Source of the DNA: Acidobacteriota bacterium
GTDB taxonomy: Bacteria; Acidobacteriota; Terriglobia; Terriglobales; Acidobacteriaceae
Direction of reading: 5' to 3'
Assembly: GCA_021798655.1 (NCBI GenBank)
Contig: JAJZFE010000136.1
Coordinates: 1-5,793, forward strand
DNA length: 5,793 nt
The stretch's first letter is position 1. Each line of letters starts with the position of its first letter. Both the position numbers and the translations under genes were made by a program. This document shows, in pieces, positions 1 to 5,247 of the stretch. The notes under the pieces were generated by a model. That model ran no database searches, was not told where the DNA came from, and was given only the letters and a program-made list of their open reading frames with translations.

Positions 1-190
1 CCGACTGTGCAAAATCCCCAGCGGCCTGATCCAGATTGCCACCTCGCATCGCTGCTACACCGTCGTTGAATGTGCTCTCGAACTTCGACTCCTGGGCTGA
101 CACTGGCATCGCCAACAGTAGAAGGCAGTGAGCCGCCAACCATAAACCGGATGCCATCAGCCAGCGCCTCCCTTCTACTCGTCTCCGCAT
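1..190 (-). CDS. Exported TPR-repeat protein, N-terminal part only (runs off left edge)
   Basis: The reading frame starts at the ATG at 190 and continues past position 1, so only 63 complete codons are visible. Residues 1-34 form a Sec signal peptide: a basic N-region (MRRRVEGRRW), a hydrophobic core rich in Leu and Ala, and a likely signal peptidase I site ending VSA before QES. The mature part reads FNDGVAAMRGGNLDQAAGDF, the first helix pair of a TPR-like repeat. The ATG at 190 is chosen because GGAGGAG lies 7 bases upstream. In-frame ATGs at 220 and 283 are also open but lack a comparable ribosome site and would put a long tail before the signal peptide. It has the same strand and protein type as the two TPR genes upstream, but a 344-base gap with its own promoter candidate suggests separate transcription. 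The family assignment rests on one repeat and the signal peptide. Confidence 0.72.
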   Translation of the reverse strand, partial: MRRRVEGRRWLMASGLWLAAHCLLLLAMPVSAQESKFESTFNDGVAAMRGGNLDQAAGDFAQS

Positions 191-197
191 TCGTCTA

Positions 198-204
198 CTC
201 CTCC
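198..204 (-). promoter_or_regulatory. Ribosome binding site of the partial TPR gene
   Basis: GGAGGAG on the minus strand is separated from the ATG at 190 by the 7 bases TAGACGA. It is the strongest Shine-Dalgarno match near any start in the window. It decides the start in favour of 190 over the in-frame ATGs at 220 and 283. Confidence 0.6.
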
Positions 205-422
205 AGAACTCACGTTCCATAACCAGACCTGATGTCACACTTCTCACAATCGCCGGAAGCCTACCCGAAATCCCGTACGTCATAAGTTCACCAACTAAAA
301 CTCGGATAACGTTTTCCCGATCACCATGCTCTTACCAGTTTCCTTGCTCCTACCTCACCCCTTCAGTCACCAGAACTCAACCTTTAGGAGGAGACGCCAA
401 TAGCTCAAAGTATTTAGTGAAC

Positions 423-467
423 GAAATATTTACAGGGACAAGAACAGCACTGTCAAGAAATATTTAC
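423..467. repeat. Duplicated 11-bp AT-rich motif flanking the promoter (possible operator)
   Basis: GAAATATTTAC occurs exactly at 423-433 and again at 457-467 on the plus strand, 34 bp start to start. Each copy contains the perfect palindrome AAATATTT. On the minus strand one copy abuts the -35 TTGACA on its upstream side and the other covers the -10. A third TATTTA, without the flanks, is at 411-416. Between the copies, ACAG-CA-CTGT (446-455) forms another short inverted repeat that overlaps the -35. Two identical palindromic sites about three helical turns apart, bracketing a promoter, suit a dimeric regulator. No regulator gene is in view, so function is inferred. Confidence 0.4.
427..456 (-). 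promoter_or_regulatory. Sigma70-type promoter candidate for the partial TPR gene
   Basis: On the minus strand a perfect TTGACA (plus coordinates 451-456) is followed after 18 bases by TAAATA (427-432), inside the AT-rich stretch TGTAAATATTTC. The -35 is exact; the -10 is a partial match (three of six positions to TATAAT), and slightly different registers are possible. Transcription would begin near 420 and leave a leader of about 230 bases before the ATG at 190. The site lies about 80 bases beyond the stop of the upstream operon and points at the next gene on the same strand, the expected place for an independent promoter. Confidence 0.45.
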
Positions 468-516
468 GAAATGAGGAAACTCCCCATAATTTGCACGTTA
501 GTTTCTCTCACCCGAC

Positions 517-533
517 CGTTCTTTCGGAGAACG
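517..533 (-). terminator. Weak hairpin just after the TPR gene stop
   Basis: CGTTCT and AGAACG form a perfect 6-bp stem around a 5-base loop, starting one base beyond the TAA at 535-537. No T-run follows on the minus strand (next comes GTCGGG), so it is not a convincing intrinsic terminator. It could be an RNA 3' end stabiliser or chance. Confidence 0.2.
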
Positions 534-534
534 T

Positions 535-1818
535 TTACTGAGGCTTCGCTCCCAGACCTGGCTCCGGCACCGGTCCAGCAGCATGTTGCAGACGCAACCG
601 CTCCGCCGCGGCCTGCCGCTCCGACATCGCCATTGCCACCCCAAGCTCCTGCCGCGATTCCACCGCAAAGCCTGCCTTAGCAAGACTTAGCCCCAAGTAA
701 TAGTGCCCCGGCTGATACTCCGGCGCTCTCTGAATCGCCTCCCGGAGGTACTCAATCGCCTTCACGTATTCCTTGGTCCGGTAGGCGGCAATCCCCAGCC
801 CCGCTAGGGCGCCACCGTGGTGCGGATCTGAAGCCAACGTTCTTTGAAACTCCTCCGTGGCTTCCACATATTGCGCTCGATCAAGCGCCATCTGCCCCAA
901 CTCGTAGTACGACTCACTCTGCTGTGGAGCCAACGCAATCGAGCGCTCAAACTCTGCCTTCGCCTCCGCCGTTCGTTCCAGCATCGACAGGATACGGCCC
1001 AAACCATAGTGTGCCGTCGCATCCTCCGGCTTCAACGCAAGGTAGCGGCGCATATAGTCTTCTGCTTGAGGCATCTGCTGCCGCTCCAGTTCAACCCTCG
1101 CCAGCGCGTACAGAATTCGTGGCTCCTGCGGTTGCAGGTGCAGCGCCCGCTCCAGCGTCGCCAGAGCTTCCGGAAGTTCACCCATCTCCAGTTCAAGAAT
1201 CCCCAGATCGGTAGCCACCCGCGCATCCTCCGGCAACTCCTCGTGCGCGCGCTGCAGCGCTGCCAAAGCGCCAGCTTTATCGCCAGCACCGTGTAAGGCA
1301 ACCGCGCGATCTTCCAAAATTCTAGCCACTCCATCTCGGCCCCGTACACTTGTCGGCGCCAGCGCCAGTGCACGTTCAAACTCATCCAACGCCTCCTCCG
1401 ACTGCTGCCCATGCAGCAGAAGCAGACCAAGGTTCTCGTGCGCCGACACCAGTCTAGGATCGATGGCTAATGCCTCGCGAAAAAACTCCTCCGCGCCGCT
1501 GCTCTCGCCCTGCTCCGCTCGGATAACACCCATCAAGTCCAGCGCACGCGCCTCACGCGGAGACTCCAGCAACACATGCTGCAATACAGCCTGCGCCGCC
1601 GCCAACTCCTGCTTCCCAATCAAGTCCACAGCCCGTTGAATCTCCAACCGGTAAGTATTCGCATGGGCATCTCCCTTGCCATCACTGCGCAGCCCGCCCA
1701 AAGCATGCGTCTGTCCAGATAGGCGCAGCGCGAACGCCAGTACCAAGGTCAACAACCACACTGCCCACAAGACCGCAGCCCTGCCCCGTCGCCCAGGACT
1801 CTCGGCCTCCGCTATCAT
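535..1818 (-). CDS. Exported or membrane-anchored TPR-repeat protein (about 10 repeats)
   Basis: With the ATG at 1818 the product is 427 residues. Residues 14-33 are a hydrophobic segment after RRGR, followed by a possible signal peptidase site (QTHA, cleavage near residue 39). It is therefore either secreted or anchored by its N-terminus. Residues of about 56-400 are a continuous run of roughly ten 34-residue TPR units with the usual pattern: G at position 8, A at 20, F or L at 24, A at 27 and P at 32. Examples are LGLLLLHGQQSEEALDEFE and LGRILSMLERTAEAKAEFER. There is no enzyme domain and no cysteine. TPR arrays normally scaffold protein-protein contacts. In-frame ATGs exist at 1914, 1863 and 1833. 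1818 is preferred because AGGGA lies 7 bases upstream and it leaves a normal signal-peptide N-region. The 1914 start (459 residues) has GGAG at 4 bases and would overlap the upstream gene by 26 bases. It is the last gene of the apparent three-gene operon. The partner is unknown. Confidence 0.85.
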   Translation of the reverse strand: MIAEAESPGRRGRAAVLWAVWLLTLVLAFALRLSGQTHALGGLRSDGKGDAHANTYRLEIQRAVDLIGKQELAAAQAVLQHVLLESPREARALDLMGVIRAEQGESSGAEEFFREALAIDPRLVSAHENLGLLLLHGQQSEEALDEFERALALAPTSVRGRDGVARILEDRAVALHGAGDKAGALAALQRAHEELPEDARVATDLGILELEMGELPEALATLERALHLQPQEPRILYALARVELERQQMPQAEDYMRRYLALKPEDATAHYGLGRILSMLERTAEAKAEFERSIALAPQQSESYYELGQMALDRAQYVEATEEFQRTLASDPHHGGALAGLGIAAYRTKEYVKAIEYLREAIQRAPEYQPGHYYLGLSLAKAGFAVESRQELGVAMAMSERQAAAERLRLQHAAGPVPEPGLGAKPQ

Positions 1819-1825
1819 CAATTCG

Positions 1826-1830
1826 TCCCT
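1826..1830 (-). promoter_or_regulatory. Ribosome binding site supporting the 1818 start
   Basis: AGGGA on the minus strand, 7 bases before the ATG at 1818. It competes with GGAG placed 4 bases before the ATG at 1914. The spacing is more typical here and the resulting N-terminus looks more like a signal peptide, but the choice is not certain. Confidence 0.35.
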
Positions 1831-1888
1831 CATTCTGTGATCGGCTCTCCATGGTCCAGTCATTCGCAGCCCATCTGCAACCTTCCGA

Positions 1889-2908
1889 TCACTCCGGTGT
1901 CGAGTGTGTTCCATTTAACTCCGCCGTACGTTCAAACTCAGCCTTCGCTCTGCCCGTTCTCCCCAGCTTGCGATACACCTGACCCAACTGAAAGTGTAGC
2001 CGTGAGTCCTCCGGCGCTAACGTTACTGCCTGCTCCAGATGGCTCGCCGCCACCTCCAGGCAGTTCTGCAGCAGATACACTCGCCCCAGTTCCTCCTGAA
2101 TCTTGGCGTCGTTCGGCGCTATGGCTACCGCCCGTTCCAGCAGTTGCGTCGCCTCAGCCAACTGGTTCCGCTCCAGCAGCAGAGAACCAAGATTCAACAG
2201 TGGCTGTTCGCTCGGGTGAACTGCATCCGCTTGCCATGCAATCGCTTGTCGATACGCTGCGACAGCTTCATCTCCTCGGTTCAACGCAGCCAGAGCCAGC
2301 CCCAGATTGTCAGCTGCCTTCACGCTGCGCGGAGTAAGTTCCAGAGACCGCTGCAGCGAACGCACCGCGTCATCAAATCGGTTCAGTTTGTACTGCACTC
2401 GGCCTAGACTGTACCAGGCTTCCGCGTCCGATCCGTCGCGCTGCGTCGACTCCAGAAGCCACCGCTGCGCATCCACGTAGTCATCAAGCAAAACATAGTC
2501 CAACGCAACAATCATTAGCGCGTGGGCCGTCGGCGTAGCCAACCGTGCACCACGAGTGTAGGCGCCAAGCGATTCCTTAGCTTTCCCCTCGCGAAACAGC
2601 ACATATCCCAGCATAAAATCAGCGCCGCCAGACTCCCCCTTTTCTTGCAGATATCCGCGAACGGCAGCCTCCGCCTCTGGCAAATGACCTCGTTCCACCA
2701 GTCCACGTGCAGCCACCAATCCACTCGGAGTCGTAGCCGGTGCAACAGCATCTGCCTGCAAGAGATTACTCCCCACGCCGCTCGCACCAAACATCACGGA
2801 CGGCCCACAACCCATCAGCACCAGCCCAAACGCCGCGCACAGCCAGCCCCTCGCACCTGCCTTCGCAAGAGTCCAGACCTCAATCCTTGGCAGCATGCTT
2901 ATCCGCAT
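1889..2908 (-). CDS. TPR-repeat lipoprotein
   Basis: From the ATG at 2908 the product is 339 residues. A short N-region (MRISMLPRIEVWTLAKAGARGW) leads to a hydrophobic core and the lipobox-like LMGC with the cysteine at residue 34, so lipidation after signal peptidase II cleavage is likely. Met at -2 is less common in lipoboxes, so a plain secretory signal is the alternative. After a linker, residues of about 62-334 hold roughly eight TPR units, for example WYSLGRVQYKLNRFDDAVRS, LGLALAALNRGDEAVAAYRQ and LGQVYRKLGRTGRAKAEFER. The last unit resembles the AKAEFER repeat of the downstream TPR protein, suggesting related modules. The only mature-domain cysteine besides C34 is C283. The start at 2908 is supported by a purine-rich site ending 5 bases upstream. 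An ATG at 2944 has little upstream signal. The gene overlaps the 3' end of the propeller gene by 29 bases, consistent with translational coupling. It probably sits on a membrane as an assembly or recruitment factor; the partner is not known. Confidence 0.85.
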   Translation of the reverse strand: MRISMLPRIEVWTLAKAGARGWLCAAFGLVLMGCGPSVMFGASGVGSNLLQADAVAPATTPSGLVAARGLVERGHLPEAEAAVRGYLQEKGESGGADFMLGYVLFREGKAKESLGAYTRGARLATPTAHALMIVALDYVLLDDYVDAQRWLLESTQRDGSDAEAWYSLGRVQYKLNRFDDAVRSLQRSLELTPRSVKAADNLGLALAALNRGDEAVAAYRQAIAWQADAVHPSEQPLLNLGSLLLERNQLAEATQLLERAVAIAPNDAKIQEELGRVYLLQNCLEVAASHLEQAVTLAPEDSRLHFQLGQVYRKLGRTGRAKAEFERTAELNGTHSTPE

Positions 2909-4745
2909 CAATGCCCTTTCCCTCCGTAACGCTGTAGATCGCATCTACCCGGGGCACCACAATCGACTCAACCGTGCCACTCGGCCAATGGATCTCCACC
3001 TTGTCCACCTTGGTCGAACTCCCCAGTCCAAAATGCGGCCGCGGATCCGACGACGACGCAAAACTACCTCCGCTCAACACATCCGCACGTTGACGAAATC
3101 CATTAGCCGTCACAAATACCGTCGCACCAATCGCATCCCGCGGGCTCTTGGGCCCTCCCACCAACCGAAATGCCACCCAATGATTAGCCGTAGCAGCCAC
3201 GTTGCGAAATAGCGATGGCGCTGCGTCCATGTTATTAACCACAGCATCCATACGACCGTCGTTGAATAGATCCCCGTATGCCAACCCACGCGACGCTGCC
3301 ACCTCCGCCAACCCACTGCCTTTCACCGCAGGCACCAATTCAAACTTGCCGCCCGCATTCCGAAAGAGCAGCGGACGTTGCTTCCAACTGGTCCCCCAAC
3401 CCACGTCATCCACCTGCGGATACACATGTCCATTCGCAACCAGCAGGTCCAGCCAGCCATCATTGTCATAATCCAGAAAAACCGTACCCCAACCCAGAAA
3501 TGGAATCGTGGGCTCGGCGATTCCCTGCGCATAACTCACATCCGTAAAATTTGCATCGCCATCGTTCCGGTACAGCGGATTGTAGTCATCCGAGAAGACG
3601 GTGTTGTACAGATCAATCAAGCCGTTATGCAAATAGTCTCCAGCAGCAATACCCATACTCGCCGTCTCACGTCCGTTTTCATTCAGAGCATAGCCCGACG
3701 CATAACTATCATTCTCAAACACTCCGCCGCCTTTGTTCAGATACAGATAATTCGGAGTCGAATCATTTGCCACGACCAGATCCAGCTTTCCATCGCCATT
3801 CAGATCGACAAATAACGAAGCCAGTCCGTAGTACGTCGGACTGCTGTCCGCCACCCCTGCCTTCACGCTCACATCCGTAAATGTCCCATCGCCATTGTTG
3901 TGGAATAGATGGTCTGGTTCCGGCGCCAGCCCTCGCGGCCCACACATCACCTTCACTCCGCGAAATTGGCAGGTGCTGAAGGCCACCGCACTAGACCCCG
4001 GAATCGGTGGCTTCGCAATATCGTAGTGCACATAGCCTGGCACAAACAGGTCCAGCCGGCCGTCACCATCGTAGTCACCCCACGTCGGCCCGGTCGACCA
4101 GTTCCCCAACGCCACTCCGGCCTTCTCGGCAACATCCGTAAAGGTCCCATCGTGATTGTTATGGAACAGCCTATTCTTCCCATAATTGGTTACATATATA
4201 TCTGCCCAGCCATCGTTGTCATAGTCCCCGATCGCCACCCCAAAGCCCCAGCGATCATTCCACACGCCAGCCTTCGCCGCCACATCCGTAAACGTCCCAT
4301 CGTGATTGTTATGGAACAGCGCCGCATGTGGAGCCGCGGCCTTCCCACTCTCCGCCTCGTACGTTGAGCCGTTTACCAGGTAAATATCCAGCCAGCCATC
4401 ATTGTCGTAATCAATCAGCCCCACTCCCGACCCTACCGTCTCCAGGATGAACTGCTTCTCCGGCGTCCCCATCCGGTGCTGCCACTTGGCCAATCCAGTC
4501 TGCTCCGCGACATTCTGGAAAATTACTGGGCCGTCCTTCACAAAGCCCCCTGCCGTAATCGGACGATGCTCCTCATCCAGCACCGCCGCATGCGCCCCGC
4601 TCGTGCTCATCCCACCCATGCTGGCAGCCTTACCATCGTCCTGCGGCACCGGCGTCGTTACCGGCAACGGCGTCTGCGCTCCAGCACCTGCGCTCAGTAA
4701 GAGCACTACCAGCCCAAAAAACGTTTTCTCAGTCAAGAATCCCAT
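2880..4745 (-). CDS. Secreted CRTAC1-family beta-propeller with ASPIC/UnbV domain
   Basis: From the ATG at 4745 the product is 621 residues. Residues 1-23 are a Sec signal peptide (MGFLTEKTFFGLVVLLLSAG, then cleavage AGA before Q). FG-GAP/VCBS-type repeats follow, with calcium-loop motifs DYDNDG (112-117), DYDNDG (174-179), DYDGDG (224-229), DLNGDG (314-319), a degenerate DYLHNG (370-375), DYDNDG (425-430) and DLFNDG (492-497), fitting a seven-bladed propeller. Several blades share the module LFHNNxDGTFTDV. The only two cysteines, C259 and C268 in a CQFRG...MCGPRGL segment, are likely disulfide-bonded after export. Residues of about 521-597 match the ASPIC/UnbV domain (GATVFV, SGGSFASSSDPRPHFGLG, KVEIHWPSG). 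CRTAC1-type proteins are extracellular and binding-like; no catalytic residues are evident. A TTG start at 4775 with GGAAG 8 bases upstream is possible and would add 10 residues. The ATG gives the cleaner signal peptide but has a weak ribosome site. It is the first gene of the operon and overlaps the TPR lipoprotein gene. Confidence 0.9.
   Translation of the reverse strand: MGFLTEKTFFGLVVLLLSAGAGAQTPLPVTTPVPQDDGKAASMGGMSTSGAHAAVLDEEHRPITAGGFVKDGPVIFQNVAEQTGLAKWQHRMGTPEKQFILETVGSGVGLIDYDNDGWLDIYLVNGSTYEAESGKAAAPHAALFHNNHDGTFTDVAAKAGVWNDRWGFGVAIGDYDNDGWADIYVTNYGKNRLFHNNHDGTFTDVAEKAGVALGNWSTGPTWGDYDGDGRLDLFVPGYVHYDIAKPPIPGSSAVAFSTCQFRGVKVMCGPRGLAPEPDHLFHNNGDGTFTDVSVKAGVADSSPTYYGLASLFVDLNGDGKLDLVVANDSTPNYLYLNKGGGVFENDSYASGYALNENGRETASMGIAAGDYLHNGLIDLYNTVFSDDYNPLYRNDGDANFTDVSYAQGIAEPTIPFLGWGTVFLDYDNDGWLDLLVANGHVYPQVDDVGWGTSWKQRPLLFRNAGGKFELVPAVKGSGLAEVAASRGLAYGDLFNDGRMDAVVNNMDAAPSLFRNVAATANHWVAFRLVGGPKSPRDAIGATVFVTANGFRQRADVLSGGSFASSSDPRPHFGLGSSTKVDKVEIHWPSGTVESIVVPRVDAIYSVTEGKGIDADKHAAKD
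2914..2925 (-). promoter_or_regulatory. Ribosome binding site of the TPR lipoprotein gene
   Basis: GGAGGGAAAGGG on the minus strand ends 5 bases before the ATG at 2908 and lies inside the last codons of the propeller gene. It favours 2908 over the in-frame ATGs at 2944 and 2896. Its position suggests that ribosomes finishing the propeller gene can reinitiate here. Confidence 0.5.
4121..4320 (-). repeat. Near-identical 50-base repeats inside the propeller gene
   Basis: Positions 4121-4170 and 4271-4320 match at 46 of 50 bases, and the last 27 bases are identical. They lie exactly 150 bases (50 codons) apart and both encode the module LFHNNHDGTFTDVAxKAGV. A more diverged copy lies around 3860-3910. 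Blade repeats usually diverge faster in DNA than in protein, so the identity suggests recent duplication or gene conversion between blades. Confidence 0.6.
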
Positions 4746-4770
4746 CACGCCGGAGTGTACTATCCTCAGT

Positions 4771-4817
4771 CCCAATCACACCACTTCCGTTGTAATGCGA
4801 CCACTTACAGCCCAATC
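4771..4817 (-). repeat. Paired short repeats in the leader of the propeller gene
   Basis: On the plus strand the order is CCCAATC (4771-4777), ACCACTT (4780-4786), ACCACTT (4800-4806), CCCAATC (4811-4817). Each 7-mer occurs twice in the same orientation, with the ACCACTT copies exactly 20 bp apart. They lie 26-72 bases upstream of the ATG at 4745, a suitable place for an activator or repressor. No clear -35/-10 pair could be placed here, so the role is open. Confidence 0.25.
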
Positions 4818-4909
4818 GTAATCAAACTACCCGCGAGACATCCAAGTGTTAGATCACCATTCCTTGGCCGATAAGCAATCTGCCCGCAGTGATGGAAGCG
4901 AACTAGGAC

Positions 4910-4946
4910 TATAACCTCAGGACGGCATCCGTCACTTATGATGCCG
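4910..4946 (+). promoter_or_regulatory. Possible -10 box and leader inverted repeats ahead of the GDCCVxC gene
   Basis: TATAAC at 4910-4915 matches five of six bases of the -10 consensus, but no recognisable -35 lies 16-18 bases upstream. Directly after it, GACGG-CAT-CCGTC (4921-4933) is a perfect 5-bp inverted repeat. CGGCAT (4923-4928) also pairs with ATGCCG (4941-4946). The two pairings share bases and exclude each other. This could be an operator at the transcription start or an alternative-fold leader; both are inference, and the stems are short. Confidence 0.22.
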
Positions 4947-5028
4947 ACAAGACAAACGCATCCGCCCTCATGCAAGCGAACACGAACGCTGGTCCTCCAG
5001 CAAGCCTTTATACCGGAGACAAGCAGCC

Positions 5029-5247
5029 ATGGCGACCCCGATAGTCATCTTCCAATCTATGCTGACCTGTCCCCACTGCGGTCACGCTACCATGGAAGAG
5101 ATGCCCCTCGACGCATGCCAGTTCTTCCACAAATGCACGAAATGCCACCAGGTGTTGCGCCCACATCCCGGAGATTGCTGCGTCTTCTGCTCCTACGGAT
5201 CGGTAAAATGTCCACCAATACAACGGCAGGCCCAGTGTTGCTCATAG
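5029..5247 (+). CDS. GDCCVxC-family cysteine-rich small protein
   Basis: The product is 72 residues with 11 cysteines. In order: a CPHCGH zinc-ribbon-like pair (C14, C17), C30, a second KCTKCH pair (C36, C39), the family signature GDCCVFCSYG (C50, C51, C54), CPP (C61) and a C-terminal CC (C70, C71). The length and the sequence around GDCCVFC fit the GDCCVxC domain family, in which some members carry selenocysteine. Here every position is an ordinary cysteine codon and no UGA is read through. The spacing suggests metal binding (Zn or a thiophilic metal) or thiol redox chemistry; the biochemical role of the family is not settled. The protein has no signal peptide and should be cytoplasmic. The start has GGAGA 9 bases upstream. 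An internal ATG at codon 11 is an alternative. It is divergent from the propeller operon, about 280 bases away, with no mer or ars gene in view, so it appears to stand alone. Confidence 0.85.
   Translation: MATPIVIFQSMLTCPHCGHATMEEMPLDACQFFHKCTKCHQVLRPHPGDCCVFCSYGSVKCPPIQRQAQCCS

Larger units (their letters stand above)
191..534. other. Intergenic region between two TPR genes
   Basis: No gene is supported in this gap. It contains a small inverted repeat directly after the stop of the 535-1818 gene, a promoter candidate at 427-456 with a duplicated motif around it, and a leader of roughly 230 bases before the ATG at 190. The middle of the gap (about 230-400) shows no riboswitch consensus and no RNA fold that I can recognise. 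The plus strand carries AGGAGGAG near 386-393 with no ATG, GTG or TTG at usable spacing, so it is read as chance. Confidence 0.5.

Noticed and set aside
446..455. LexA-like palindrome (ACAG-CA-CTGT) near the promoter
   Set aside because: Known LexA boxes have the arms as CTGT-N8-ACAG or GAAC-N4-GTTC. The spacing and arm order differ, so no SOS assignment is made.
417..680. Plus-strand 87-codon frame with a proline-rich tail, GTG start
   Set aside because: Most of it is antisense to the C-terminus of the TPR gene, the proline-rich part mirrors Gly/Arg/Ala codons on the other strand, and the AGGAGGAG upstream is too far from the GTG to act as its ribosome site.
1837..2337. Plus-strand 166-codon frame rich in Pro and Ser
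   Set aside because: It is antisense to the TPR lipoprotein gene, low in complexity, and explained by the codon bias of the minus-strand gene.
3909..4367. Plus-strand 152-codon frame with repeated IVIVMEQ segments
   Set aside because: The repeats are the reverse strand of the duplicated LFHNNHDGTFTDV blades of the propeller gene, not an independent repeat protein.
4839..4869. TTGGAT and TTGGCC as -35 boxes for the two divergent genes
   Set aside because: No acceptable -10 lies at 16-18 bases from either, so neither is called a promoter.
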